Origin: Succinivibrio dextrinosolvens
Lineage (GTDB): Bacteria; Pseudomonadota; Gammaproteobacteria; Enterobacterales; Succinivibrionaceae
Direction of reading: 5' to 3'
Length of the DNA stretch: 64,000 bases
Assembly (NCBI RefSeq): GCF_011065405.1
Contig: NZ_CP047056.1
Span: 952,747 to 1,016,746 of the forward strand
A program made the translations under genes and the position numbers. The first letter of the stretch is position 1; each line of letters opens with the position of its first letter. Under the pieces are notes generated by a model, which searched no databases, was not told the DNA's origin, and was given only the letters and a program-made list of their open reading frames with translations. This document shows positions 1 through 9,413 of the stretch, one piece after another.

Positions 1-246
1 TGACGCACTCATCAGGTCAACCGATTCATCCTCCTTGTAAAAACAAAACTGATCACAACTATTTGGTCTTAGAATAAGAGCTATCAGATCGCTTAAAGTG
101 GATTTACCACATCCACTTTCGCCAACAACGGCAAGGATTTTTCCCTGAAAAAGGTCGAGTGCAGGCACATGAAGTGAGAAGAACACTCCATTCTTCTCAC
201 GTTCAAAATTAAGATTTCTTATCCTAAGACAGCACTGAGGGATCAT
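1..246 (-). CDS. ABC transporter ATP-binding protein, N-terminal part
   Basis: This is the first 82 codons of an ABC ATPase that runs off the left edge of the window. The reading frame starts at an ATG (244-246) that overlaps the TGA of the upstream VWA gene (ATGA overlap), so the two are translationally coupled. A clear Walker A motif, GESGCGKST, lies near residue 45. It is preceded by the usual beta-strand region and followed by a helix with ALILRP. The short distance before Walker A fits the LolD/MacB-like ATPase group, including TagT of the type VI secretion threonine-phosphorylation pathway, but the signature and Walker B are outside the window. The TagT assignment is an inference from the neighbour, not from this fragment alone. 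Confidence 0.8.
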   Translation of the reverse strand, partial: MIPQCCLRIRNLNFEREKNGVFFSLHVPALDLFQGKILAVVGESGCGKSTLSDLIALILRPNSCDQFCFYKEDESVDLMSAS

Positions 247-2381
247 GGTAATAGTTCCAATGAAACAGCTGCTACATAATCACTAGCATCATCACCTTCA
301 TTAAGAGGGATCCACAGTGAAGAATCATCATGAATAGCCTTATAGGCATTTATCTTACTTTCAATGCTGGTTAAGAATGCATTCTGCTCATCTGGACCAA
401 AGCTCTCCCATAATTCGTTATTCATTTCCATCAAACGAGACTTATAAGGAAGATTGTTCAGAAAATCAGGAACCAAACCAGAGGAACCTATGGACTGAGC
501 ATTGGCTAATTTATCAGGGTCACGAGCTGCAACAGCAGATGCAGCCTGCAGGGAGGTGAAGAAGTCCTCTCCGCTAACCTGATTGGTTTCACCAGCTTCT
601 AAGACACTCTGCAAAAGAGTAGTAATTGAATCTAACTGAGTTTTTGTCATCAGAAGATTTACATCTAATGACTGTCTTGTACTTTCTTTCAGATCCTTAT
701 CAACTACCCATGCCTCAATATCACGAGGAGGTTCAACATTTGCGTTTGCACCTAACCAGGTTACCAGAGCAGCGTGAACGCTCTGTTTAATTGCCTCATC
801 AGTTGGAGCATCTGGCTTTTTGGCAGGAACAGCATTAGCACTCTGAGTTAAATCTTCATCTCCATCCTCCAAAGCGGCCATTTCTCCACCGCCTGATGAA
901 GAAGTAGAAGGTTCTGCAGCTCCACCGATCTGAGAGGTGCTGTTATCACTTATAGCTTTAAACTCGCTTACAGCATTTTTAGCAAAGCTTAAGATACTCT
1001 CGGTTAATCTTGCTGACTGAGTTTCAAAATTCTTGAGATCAGTTGCATTGATATTCCAGTACATCTCACTGATATTTCCTGGATTTAATGACAATGGTCT
1101 AAACTGTCTCTGCGCAATCTTGTTATATTTTTTTGCCTTTGGAGGAGCAATATGCAGCGTATAGATGTTTACCTTCTTCTGGTCAGCAACCTGTCTGAAG
1201 GTTGCAGCATCAAACTTGGTTACATTCCACTTGTGTCCTGCCTGATGGCCTGGAGCATCACCGACCAGGATTACAATTCTTATAGAATTGTCTCTCCACT
1301 TTGTTTTCTCAACTGCGTCATTAAGACCGGAGAATACGTCCTCGTCGTAAGTAACAGAATCGACGGTTGTTTCCTTAACTTCTTCAAGAGCCTTTGAGAA
1401 ATCATCTATCTTCATAAGCTCAGGAGTAAAGTTTTTGGTGACATATTCAAGTCCCTGAATCTCCGCAGAATCTCTATAGGCCCAGGCACCAAACATTACT
1501 CTTGAAGTTAATTCATTATCAGAACTGATATTTTTCGAAATATCTGAGGTTAACTGCTTAACTCGCTGAATGTATGGTCCCATACTACGAGTTGTATCAA
1601 TACACCAGACAACATCAATCTTTAAATCCTCAAGATTCTTAGCGTGATTTGCAGATGTATCTGTAGCAGCATTTAAGTAATCCGTATTGGTACGTAAATC
1701 AGATGACTTTCTGTCTGATTCAGTACTGCTTACAGCAACAATATCAAGTAATCTAGCTTCTCTTCCTTCAAATTCAATTACCTTATGATCCAAGATTGGC
1801 ATCAGAGTAAAATTGGCCTTGTTATCAACAGCCATTTTAGGTTCCATTGAAATAACAGGGAAATCCTGAGCCAGAGCTTCTTTAGAAGCTGAGGCCTTCT
1901 CGATTGATGCATAAAGATTATCAACAGATGGTGTTCTGGTATCTTTATTCATCTCCACTAATGTCTTTAAGTACTCGTCATCTTCAAACATTAAAACCGG
2001 ACTACGCCCGTCTGGGTGGGTATAGGTAAGGCACATTGTCTGTTTCCACTCAAACAAATCATCACCCTTGATCCAGCCCTGAACGGTACCTTTATCGTCT
2101 GAACCGACCTCATACCAGCCACCTCCAGCACCAAGCTGCTCTCCAGTTGGCCTTGTATATACAAAATATGAAGAGAAAGTTGGTAAATTACTTTTCTTAA
2201 CCGATGAACCTGTGTTATCAGAATACAGATTTGCGCCTGGTCTTGTAAGAATCCTTAATGGAACTTTTGAGTTCTCATCAACATTCACAGGAGCCTTTGC
2301 ATCTGCATATGCAGAAGAAGATAAAACCGTAGCCAAAATAATTGCTATAAATGGATTTAATGAGAAACATTTCGCATTCAT
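243..2381 (-). CDS. Periplasmic SH3-like/VWA-domain protein, PpkA-sensor-like
   Basis: A 712-residue exported protein. It has a signal peptide (hydrophobic core about residues 10-22, cleavage after AYA) and an SH3-like segment at about 40-120 containing RILTRPGA and a GWI strand. The von Willebrand A domain (about 255-470) has a MIDAS-type DTTRSM motif and a GDAPGH loop. A low-complexity Ser/Gly/Ala linker follows, then a conserved C-terminal region with DLKESTRQSLDVNLLM and NNLPYKSRLM. The layout and the C-terminal region resemble the extracytoplasmic portion of PpkA, the T6SS-associated Ser/Thr kinase, but there is no kinase domain here. The downstream coupled ABC ATPase would match TagT in that pathway. 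Similarity was judged from memory of the family, so the VWA assignment is firm and the PpkA relationship is moderate. Confidence 0.8.
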   Translation of the reverse strand: MNAKCFSLNPFIAIILATVLSSSAYADAKAPVNVDENSKVPLRILTRPGANLYSDNTGSSVKKSNLPTFSSYFVYTRPTGEQLGAGGGWYEVGSDDKGTVQGWIKGDDLFEWKQTMCLTYTHPDGRSPVLMFEDDEYLKTLVEMNKDTRTPSVDNLYASIEKASASKEALAQDFPVISMEPKMAVDNKANFTLMPILDHKVIEFEGREARLLDIVAVSSTESDRKSSDLRTNTDYLNAATDTSANHAKNLEDLKIDVVWCIDTTRSMGPYIQRVKQLTSDISKNISSDNELTSRVMFGAWAYRDSAEIQGLEYVTKNFTPELMKIDDFSKALEEVKETTVDSVTYDEDVFSGLNDAVEKTKWRDNSIRIVILVGDAPGHQAGHKWNVTKFDAATFRQVADQKKVNIYTLHIAPPKAKKYNKIAQRQFRPLSLNPGNISEMYWNINATDLKNFETQSARLTESILSFAKNAVSEFKAISDNSTSQIGGAAEPSTSSSGGGEMAALEDGDEDLTQSANAVPAKKPDAPTDEAIKQSVHAALVTWLGANANVEPPRDIEAWVVDKDLKESTRQSLDVNLLMTKTQLDSITTLLQSVLEAGETNQVSGEDFFTSLQAASAVAARDPDKLANAQSIGSSGLVPDFLNNLPYKSRLMEMNNELWESFGPDEQNAFLTSIESKINAYKAIHDDSSLWIPLNEGDDASDYVAAVSLELLP

Positions 2382-2383
2382 GA

Positions 2384-2782
2384 AACAAACACCCTAGCGC
2401 AGAAAAAAGAAATAGAGCTCTACCACGATAAAATTCAGATCGCGTACATTTCAAGAATAATATAAATAAAAGACAGGAATGAGACAGTTATCTAAAATCA
2501 AAGAATTAAAAGGTTTTAATGAGCATTTTTATGTTTTAACTCAAAATTTGAGGAAAACAAAACGAGATCAAAATCTCATTAATAGAGTAAAAAATAAAGA
2601 TAGGATAGATCTGCCGAAGAAAAAATAAAATTCAGATCTTCCCCAAAAAAGCTGTTAGAGAGATGTCGGATTAGGTATTACAAGAGAGTGGAACTTTTCG
2701 GTTTGAATGTTATTGATTTTCACTTTCAAGAAATTCCTGAATGGTCTTTATTACCTTGTTATGCATCTGCAGTTCTTCGAGT
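2384..2782. other. Intergenic region before the VWA gene
   Basis: About 400 AT-rich bases separate the LprI-like gene from the VWA gene, both on the minus strand. The only structure I can support is a short hairpin near 2561-2580, listed separately. The remainder should hold the promoter of the VWA gene, but no convincing -35/-10 pair was identified. No ORF of note was seen. Confidence 0.5.
2553..2580 (-). terminator. Possible intrinsic terminator
   Basis: On the minus strand an eight-pair stem with one G-U pair (AATGAGAT/ATCTCGTT, loop TTTG) is followed by TTGTTTTCC. It would end transcription from the LprI-like gene upstream of the VWA gene. The stem is weak and AT-rich. Confidence 0.35.
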
Positions 2783-3223
2783 TCATACTCCATAGGGGGC
2801 CTCTGAAGTATAGCCATAGATCGCAATATACCTTTTTAGAAAGGAAACAGTTTTTTCTCTTTTGTCTATCCAGCTTTTCTGAAGAGCAAGAAGTTCTGAA
2901 GTGCATTCAAGAGTTTTACAAGCTTTTTTTGCCTTTATAAAGTTCTCTTTAAGCTTACTTAACTGAAACTTTAATGCATCATCATAACAAGCTACAGAAT
3001 CATATCTTACAGTAATTTTCTGCATGCATTTATCAAAACCAGGTGCATATTCACTGTGCTTTACCAGATCAAAGCCTTTAGGGATCTTGCTCTTATAGAC
3101 ATTACCATTGAAATTAACGGCAACATCAACAAGCTCGGGATTCGCTTTTGAGGCATCAGCACAGCAAACACTACTTATGGATATGAGTGTCAAAAACAGT
3201 ATGACTGAGACATAATTCTTCAT
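2783..3223 (-). CDS. Secreted LprI-like (DUF1311-type) small protein
   Basis: A 146-residue protein with an N-terminal signal sequence (hydrophobic residues 5-20, ending SSVCCADA). The mature part has spaced cysteines (KCMQK, ACYDD, KACKTLEC) and a helical stretch with QKSWIDKREK. These features match the LprI/DUF1311 lysozyme-inhibitor-like fold, in which a Gln-x-x-Trp and a following Arg-Asp/Lys are typical. The family is usually periplasmic, and function beyond lysozyme inhibition is mostly unknown. It lies 30 bp downstream of the ankyrin gene in the same direction and may be cotranscribed with it. The assignment rests on motif spacing only. Confidence 0.6.
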   Translation of the reverse strand: MKNYVSVILFLTLISISSVCCADASKANPELVDVAVNFNGNVYKSKIPKGFDLVKHSEYAPGFDKCMQKITVRYDSVACYDDALKFQLSKLKENFIKAKKACKTLECTSELLALQKSWIDKREKTVSFLKRYIAIYGYTSEAPYGV

Positions 3224-3253
3224 AGACTAAATATAACTTTATAAAAAACTGCT

Positions 3254-5824
3254 TTAAAAATATTTCTTCATAAAATCGTAGAAAGCCTTACTTTCCTCAG
3301 AGACTTTTCCCTTTGCCTCTGCCTGTTTATAAGATTCTTTGAGAATATCCTTCAAAGACATTTCCTCAGTAACAGTCTTATCGCCTTTTTTAATTTTCAT
3401 AGGTCCCTTAATTTTTAAAGCTTTTTTTATGTCTCCGCCCTTATTAATAAGCATCTGAACCTTTGGAATTGATTTTCTTCCTATAGCGAAGACAAGAGCA
3501 CTTGCTCCATCAGTACCTACTGCATTTACATCAGCTCCTGCATCTGCTAGAAGACCAAGAACCTCTACCGAACCATCATATGCCTCGGCCTCAAGCATTA
3601 AAGGAGTTCTTTCAAATTTTCCGTATTTAACATTCGGATCTGCCTTATGCTTTAGAAGAGATTCTATTACTGCAGTTCTATCATCAGAGCTTCTATCAGT
3701 AATAGCAGAGACAAGAGGAGTTTTACCTTTATTATCGACAGCATTTATGTCCGCACCACAATCTAGTAATGCATCAATACTTGCAGATGAAATTTTCTTG
3801 TCATCAATTGCACTAAATAAAATCGGATTACCACTCTTATAAACAGAATTGAAGTTAACTTTCTTTTCCGCCATCAGTTTGATTGCGTCAACATCGTTCT
3901 TTGACAGAGCTTTCATAACAAGCTCACCGGCAGTATTGAATTCATCGTTTTCCTGTAATGAAACCTTATCCAAGAGATATCTTAAATACTCTATTCCCCC
4001 CACGTCATAAGCTTTAACAATCATCGGTGTCTTATAGTCAACATAGTTAGCAGAACATCCTAACTCAATTTGTTTTTTAAAAATTTCAAAAGCTTTAGCC
4101 TTATCAATTTCTTTGTCCTTATGGGCTACATAAAGCCACTTATCAGCCATATTCTTTTTAAATTTGGATAAATCAGGATTCAGCGTCAGATAGTATTCAT
4201 ATGCCTCTGTACCAATATCCATAAAATCAGAAGCGACAGAATACTTTCCATCTTCTGTTTCATAGTAAAGATCAGCTCCAGCATCTACGAGAGTTTTAAC
4301 AATATTTATATTGAAAGGTTCTTCTGATAGTTCTATGTAATGACGACCTTTAGTGTGATTATCAAGGTAGAACATCAGAGGAGTTTTCTCCTCCTTGTTT
4401 TCTGTATATTTAGCTTTAATATCAGCACCATGCTCAACTGAAGCTTTCACAAGCTCGTAATCATTGTACTGTAAGGCAGAAAAAAGTAATGGTCCCTGTT
4501 CTCCTCCAACCATGTTAACCTTTGAATCAGGAGATACTCCGGCATTCAAAAGCGCATCAAGATATGCTCTCTGTGAAGGAAAATCCGTCGTGCGAATCAG
4601 ACACATCATCGTCTGACCGCCATTATTATTTATATCTGGGATCAGAGAAAGAATATTTTTATAAATACCAAGATATGCTTCTGGATCAAGACCTTTCTTT
4701 TTACGGTTTATAACGTCAGCAAAATAAGTTGCTAAATTAACAGACGAATCTTTTTTCAAGTCACAGCTATACCCAAACTCTGGCTTAACTCTTATATTGG
4801 AAATATCTGGTTTTAAGGAAAAAAAGTACTCGGCTATTTCAGGAGTACTCTCGCGAAGAATAAATTCCGCAAGAGACTTCTTACTTTCCTGTGAAACGTA
4901 ATTAATATCAGCTCCAGCTTCGACAAATGCCTTTACTATCCATAGTTTTGCATCGTTTCCTTTTCTGTAAATGTATAACCACAGAGGAGGCTGTATAGCT
5001 TTTTCTGTTTCTCCTGAGAGATATTTGGTTGCGTTTGGATTTGCCCCTTTTTTAAGTTCCTCTGCAATTTTCTTATCATTAGGGTTACGGTCATTAACAA
5101 GATTAATGAATTGAGTATCCTGCTCTATAGTTGTATTGGATGCTTTTACAACCTTAGCTACAGTTGCGTTATCAGAAGCAGACGCCATAGAAGAAGCCCC
5201 TTTATTAACGTCTTCTTCTTTATTCTGTACAGGAACATTTTCAACCTTGGCAGTTTCAGTCTGAACCTCGGATTTTCTCTCAGAACTCTCTGTAGATGCT
5301 ACTTCTGTTGTCTCGGTAGATGAATCTTGTTTTACAGAGGAATTATCCGAAGAAGCAAGCTTAGATGTCTCCTGAAGATCTGTTGTACTATCCTTTTTCT
5401 CTGATGAATTCTGAGATACAGCAGGCTGAGATGAAACAGCTTCATTTGCAGATTTTGAACTGTCTTTTAGAGGAAGTCTTTTTATAACAGCAACAATCGC
5501 TTCATCATTAACATCAACCTTTCCCTTGGCAAAGGTCTTGTTATTCTCAACACGATAGACAACATCCCCCTGTACAGTAGTGAACTTATCTACTTTCAGA
5601 AAGATTTCATTACGAAGGAGCTTGGCATTATTTTTCACCTCATCCTTACTCAGGGCATTAGATACCCCCTGTCTTAGAGCTGCCATTTTAAGATTACCTA
5701 AAGCCGCGGCTTCTGTTTTACCGGAAGCCTCAAGATCATAGGACGAGGCATAACTAAAATTCAGAGCTGAAGTAAGAATAACAACACTTAATATGGTATT
5801 GAATCTGCCAACAAGTAATTTCAT
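3254..5824 (-). CDS. Exported ankyrin-repeat protein with FlgT-N-like domain
   Basis: An 856-residue protein with a signal peptide ending at SYASS (about residue 28). Residues 30-120 are a short alpha/beta domain (SGKTEAAALGNLKMAALRQG..., then KVDKF...GDVVYRVE) resembling the N-terminal domain of flagellar FlgT and related periplasmic proteins. A Ser/Thr/Glu-rich disordered linker occupies about 125-225. The remainder is ankyrin repeats (several copies of the LLDCGADINAVDNKGKTPL type), many of them degenerate. The C-terminal tail is lysine-rich. Such secreted ankyrin proteins mediate protein-protein contacts, and the partner here is unknown. It is clustered with a second ankyrin gene upstream and an LprI-like gene downstream, which suggests one surface or periplasmic module. 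Confidence 0.75.
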   Translation of the reverse strand: MKLLVGRFNTILSVVILTSALNFSYASSYDLEASGKTEAAALGNLKMAALRQGVSNALSKDEVKNNAKLLRNEIFLKVDKFTTVQGDVVYRVENNKTFAKGKVDVNDEAIVAVIKRLPLKDSSKSANEAVSSQPAVSQNSSEKKDSTTDLQETSKLASSDNSSVKQDSSTETTEVASTESSERKSEVQTETAKVENVPVQNKEEDVNKGASSMASASDNATVAKVVKASNTTIEQDTQFINLVNDRNPNDKKIAEELKKGANPNATKYLSGETEKAIQPPLWLYIYRKGNDAKLWIVKAFVEAGADINYVSQESKKSLAEFILRESTPEIAEYFFSLKPDISNIRVKPEFGYSCDLKKDSSVNLATYFADVINRKKKGLDPEAYLGIYKNILSLIPDINNNGGQTMMCLIRTTDFPSQRAYLDALLNAGVSPDSKVNMVGGEQGPLLFSALQYNDYELVKASVEHGADIKAKYTENKEEKTPLMFYLDNHTKGRHYIELSEEPFNINIVKTLVDAGADLYYETEDGKYSVASDFMDIGTEAYEYYLTLNPDLSKFKKNMADKWLYVAHKDKEIDKAKAFEIFKKQIELGCSANYVDYKTPMIVKAYDVGGIEYLRYLLDKVSLQENDEFNTAGELVMKALSKNDVDAIKLMAEKKVNFNSVYKSGNPILFSAIDDKKISSASIDALLDCGADINAVDNKGKTPLVSAITDRSSDDRTAVIESLLKHKADPNVKYGKFERTPLMLEAEAYDGSVEVLGLLADAGADVNAVGTDGASALVFAIGRKSIPKVQMLINKGGDIKKALKIKGPMKIKKGDKTVTEEMSLKDILKESYKQAEAKGKVSEESKAFYDFMKKYF

Positions 5825-5896
5825 ATCAGCTCCTCACTTAGTGATACAGAACAAGACGTTTCTTCTGTTCCATAAAAGGAAAACAGAGTAAAAAAA

Positions 5897-6760
5897 TTAC
5901 AGATAGTTTTTTATCAGTTCTTTAAGCTTAGAATATACAGACTGATCTGTTTGAGGTAATCTCTTGAAATGCTGTAAAAAAGTTTCCCCATCTTCTGGTT
6001 TTGTGACATCATTTACAGATATATCAGACTCGGTATCCAAAGCTTTTTTTACATCATCCCAAAGACAAAATTTCAGACATTACCTGTATGGTTTTAGAAG
6101 CTCAACAACCTCCTGTCTTGATTTCTTGTCTTCATCATCAAGCTCGTCATCCGGTTGTTTATCAAAAAGGAGGTCTGCTATCAATGTTCCGTCAGATTCA
6201 ATTGATAAAAAGGACTTAACATCCGCTCCGTTATCTATTAAAGCTTTTACAGCCTCTACATTAAAAAGATCTGCCGCATAGAACAACGGAGGCGACCCAT
6301 CAGAATCACCTAAGTTAGGATCAGCTCCAGCATCAATAAGAATTTTTATAGCATCTTTTATTCCAATGGAATCATCACCGTTATCAATAAGAGTAATAAG
6401 TGCAGTCTTACTTTTCTCAGTTTTTAAATTCGGATTAGCCCCTCCTTTTAGAAGAGCATCAATAAACAGCTCTCTCTCTTTATTTTTCATTATTACTGCA
6501 TACATAAGAGGAAACCTGTTTGTCTTTGTGTTTATAAAATCAGGATTAGCTCCTAAACTTAGAAGTTCTTTAAGAACAGATAAATCAGGAGAGTATCTTA
6601 AAGAAAAGGTAAGAGGTGAATCGCCTTTTTCATTAGGCTGATTAATCTGGTCTGTATTTTTGATAAGTTCTCTAATTTTTCCAATGTTGTGGGATCTAAT
6701 AGCAGAAAACAGTTCACTCTCAGCTCCAGGGATTTTTGCCTGTCTTCCGCAACCTCTAGG
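5897..6760 (-). pseudogene. Ankyrin-repeat gene, 5' end removed by IS, with 3' frameshifts
   Basis: From the IS junction at 6738 the minus strand reads ankyrin repeats in one continuous frame (…GADPNLGDSDGSPPLFYAA…) to a stop at 6080-6082. There is no start or signal sequence because the IS1634-like element at 6739 replaces the 5' part. The frame runs a few codons into the IS end and is stopped by TAG at 6761-6763. An internal ATG at 6505 would give a 141-residue product. Beyond the stop, coding-like sequence continues: another frame gives SKTIQVMSEILSLG, and the original frame then gives DDVKKALDTESD… to a TAA at 5897-5899. This points to two small indels near 6050-6100. The sequence on the far side of the IS (after 9123) does not continue the gene, so insertion was accompanied by deletion or rearrangement. 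Confidence 0.65.
6739..6756. repeat. IS1634-like left terminal inverted repeat
   Basis: CCTGTCTTCCGCAACCTC. The reverse complement of the right end differs at one position (C to A at position 6). Confidence 0.85.
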
Positions 6761-6924
6761 CTAAATTTAAGTAAAATCCAATGCTGGCGTGACGCATCCA
6801 ATAAGGCGTGACGCTATTTTTTGCGCTAGTTCAAAACATTATAATTATATAGGCGTGGTGTATCTCATGTGTGATATAATAAGGCGGTAGAAGGTTTTTA
6901 TACATTTTGAGCTGAGGTTACACT

Positions 6925-9021
6925 ATGTTTTTAAGCAAACAGAAAAAAGGGGGCATTGTTTACCTTTATCTGATTGAGAGTTCTTACGATAGAGAGACTC
7001 ACACCAGACATAAGAAAATAGTGAAATCTTTTGGGCAGTACGAAGCTTTTGCCAAAGAACATCCTGATGAACTTAGGAAGCTTGAAGAGGAATACGGAGA
7101 CCAAAAGAACAAAGCTCAGCAGGTTAGAGAAAAATCCATCACCGACTTTTTCCATACAGGAGAACAGGGAACAAACATTGCAGCTGAGATTAACAGTCTT
7201 TTCCCTCAGAAAATTGCACATCTGTTACTTCGTAAAATCTGGGATGATGAGCTCCTGATGTCCAGACACCTCAGCTATCTTAAGAGCAGAGATTCAAATC
7301 CGGTGGAATTTAATGTTTCAAATCTGGCTCTGTATTTTTCTACACTGAAAATAGTCAATCCATGTTCCTATTTTATGGGGCTGGAGTTAAGTCCAAGATT
7401 TTTAGGTGATCCTATGAGTGAGGTATCATCTGATGATGTCTACCGCTGTCTGAGTTATCTTAGCTCTCATAAGGAACAGTTGTTCAAGCATATAAATACC
7501 AGACTGGATGCGCTTACCGATAGAAAGCATTCCCTGATTTTCTATGACTGCACTAACTGTTATTTTGAAACTCCTTACAATGATTCATACTGGTATAGAA
7601 AGAAGGCTCTGCGGATCATCAGAAAACAGCTCCGTAAACTTGATGGCCGATATTCAGCTATGAGTGATCGCGAACTTAATCAGGTAATTGAGAATACCCC
7701 CGACTACAGTGTACAGGTAGATGAACTGCTGGAGGCAATGGGAGAGCCATTCAGAATGCATGGAGTCAGCAAAGAGAAAAGAACCGATTTACCGCTGGTA
7801 TCCATTGCCCTGATTATAGATGAGAATGCAATTCCTATCGACTTTGAAGTCTATGCGGGAAACAAGTCTGAAAAAAAGACTATGGTTAATTCCATCAGAG
7901 CACTTAAGGAGAAGTATCAGGTAAACAATGCCATGGTTGTAGCTGACAGTGGACTGAACAGTGCCCCAAATCTACTGAAGCTGAATGACGAAAAACTAGG
8001 TTTCTCTGTGGCCAAATCAGCCCTGTCTTTTGAAAAGAAAATCAGAGAACAGGAGCTTGAACTCAGTACCTTTAAAAACATGGTTACCGACGAAGGCGAA
8101 GTTACTCCATACCGGTACAAGATAATTGATTTTAAAACCAGAAAAGCAGAGTTTACAGATAGCAAAAATCAGGTTCATAAAAAGTCTCTTGACTGTAAGC
8201 TACTCATTACCTTTAGTGAAAAAAGAAAAGAACGTGATTTAGCAAATCTGGAAGCTATGCTGGTTCAGGCACAGGATGCAGTAATTCAGAATAAGGAGAT
8301 TACTCATAAATTCTCTGGATGGAAACAGTTTGTAGAGACGAATACGGTTGAAGCTGAGGAAGAAAACAACTCAGAAAATAAGGATAACAAGCCAAAGCGT
8401 AAAAAGAAACTGATTGCAGTAAAACTCAATGAGAAACTGATTGAAAAAAGAAGAAAATGCGCAGGCTTTGCAGGTGTGCTTTTTAAGGAGCCTCCTACTG
8501 AAAAAACAGAATATCAGCCAGCCTTTATCAGCTCTATGTACCATAAGCTGGTAAAAATCGAAGAATGTTTCAGAATTATGAAAAAGGATTTTGAAATCAT
8601 ACCGATGTATCTTAGAGACCAAAACCATATTAAAGGTCATGTATTCCTCTGTATAACCGCTCTGATTATGCTTAGACTGCTGCAGAGAAAATTTGCGGAA
8701 AGTAACCTTCCGCTGTCAGTAGAGAAGATTAAGGATTTGCTTCAGAACGAGCAGCTGACCATGGCCTATAGAGGAGATCTTGACCCATTGCTCTTTAAAT
8801 CACAGGAATTACCAATGAATAACTGCCTCAGAGTAAAAGATGAAGAGGCAGAAAAGAGAATGCAAGACTTCCTCTCAGGAAATAAACTAATGGATGTGCT
8901 GGGACTTCCTAGAATAAAGAACGTAACTACCATGGATGAGCTGAGAAAGATATTCAAAATCAAGACACTTGAGGTATCAGATTTCCAGAAAAAATATATG
9001 GAGAAATTAAGAGCAGAATAA
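6925..9021 (+). CDS. IS1634-family DDE transposase
   Basis: A 698-residue transposase of the IS4/IS1634 supergroup. The N-terminus has the family's KKGGIVYLYLIESSYD…KKIVKSFG region. The DDE residues are recognisable: the first Asp in LIFYDCTNCYF (about 205), the second in VVADSGLNS (about 335), and the Glu in KIEECFRIMKKDF (about 545), which matches the YREKWxIExxFRxxK signature. A Lys/Glu-rich insert (about 470-500) precedes the last block. Length is normal to slightly long for the family and no frameshift is seen. A TATAAT-like hexamer lies about 45 bp upstream. A second, truncated relative lies at the right edge of the window. Confidence 0.92.
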   Translation: MFLSKQKKGGIVYLYLIESSYDRETHTRHKKIVKSFGQYEAFAKEHPDELRKLEEEYGDQKNKAQQVREKSITDFFHTGEQGTNIAAEINSLFPQKIAHLLLRKIWDDELLMSRHLSYLKSRDSNPVEFNVSNLALYFSTLKIVNPCSYFMGLELSPRFLGDPMSEVSSDDVYRCLSYLSSHKEQLFKHINTRLDALTDRKHSLIFYDCTNCYFETPYNDSYWYRKKALRIIRKQLRKLDGRYSAMSDRELNQVIENTPDYSVQVDELLEAMGEPFRMHGVSKEKRTDLPLVSIALIIDENAIPIDFEVYAGNKSEKKTMVNSIRALKEKYQVNNAMVVADSGLNSAPNLLKLNDEKLGFSVAKSALSFEKKIREQELELSTFKNMVTDEGEVTPYRYKIIDFKTRKAEFTDSKNQVHKKSLDCKLLITFSEKRKERDLANLEAMLVQAQDAVIQNKEITHKFSGWKQFVETNTVEAEEENNSENKDNKPKRKKKLIAVKLNEKLIEKRRKCAGFAGVLFKEPPTEKTEYQPAFISSMYHKLVKIEECFRIMKKDFEIIPMYLRDQNHIKGHVFLCITALIMLRLLQRKFAESNLPLSVEKIKDLLQNEQLTMAYRGDLDPLLFKSQELPMNNCLRVKDEEAEKRMQDFLSGNKLMDVLGLPRIKNVTTMDELRKIFKIKTLEVSDFQKKYMEKLRAE

Positions 9022-9052
9022 AAAATTCAGAGACCCACAAACTATAATTCAA

Positions 9053-9098
9053 AAAACGGGCTTAATCCTGATAAATAAAGGGCTGAGCCCGTTTTCTT
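9053..9098 (+). terminator. Terminator after transposase
   Basis: The stem AACGGGCTTA (9055-9064) pairs with TGAGCCCGTT (from 9084) and is followed by TTTCTTTA on the plus strand, inside the IS right end. Confidence 0.65.
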
Positions 9099-9105
9099 TA
9101 TTGCT

Positions 9106-9123
9106 GAGGTTGCGGAATACAGG
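9106..9123. repeat. IS1634-like right terminal inverted repeat
   Basis: GAGGTTGCGGAATACAGG. It is the inverse of the left end with one mismatch and marks the right boundary of the element. Confidence 0.85.
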
Positions 9124-9177
9124 TTTTAATTCTTGCTACGCTTTTAAACTGTATCTTGATTCACCTGCTAACTGACC

Positions 9178-9282
9178 TTGATATAGTCTTAAACTGCAAT
9201 ATAAAAACTTGCGTCTTTTCTGAAATACTCAAGATATTCAGCCTCAATGACTGCAGCATGTAAAATTCACAAGTTTTTACTT
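9178..9282 (+). repeat. DUF1703-associated repeat, copy A
   Basis: First of three direct copies of an approximately 105 bp sequence that aligns without gaps. It begins with TTGATA, a 16-base spacer and TATAAA (9178-9183 and 9200-9205), a promoter-like arrangement. The best-conserved block (AAGATATTCAGCCTCAATGA, 9231-9250) is identical to copy C. Copy A lacks the 3' hairpin found in B and C. It lies 54 bp beyond the IS end and 131 bp before the first AAA-ATPase-like gene, so it may be the 3' flank of a lost upstream module. Conservation of both the spacing and the promoter-like hexamers favours a transcribed non-coding element over a random repeat. Confidence 0.75.
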
Positions 9283-9413
9283 TTTGGTTACAAGAAAATA
9301 AAAAAGATCCAAAATGTGAGGGACCATTATTTTCATGAATGAGTTCTTGTACTCCTTTTATAGGGCACACAAATGTTATAATTAGTGTAGAAATTCAATA
9401 GATAGGTCGAGAA

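Larger units (their letters stand above)
6739..9123 (+). mobile_element. IS1634-family insertion sequence, apparently intact
   Basis: A 2,385 bp element bounded by 18 bp terminal inverted repeats that match at 17 positions (left 6739-6756, right 9106-9123). It carries one long transposase gene followed by a terminator. No perfect target duplication is visible: the left flank ends TTTTTG and the right flank begins TTTTAA. The left end contains two copies of GGCGTGACGC (6786-6795 and 6805-6814), which could be transposase-binding sites. It interrupts the ankyrin gene on its left and abuts the accessory region with AAA-ATPase-like genes on its right. Confidence 0.85.
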
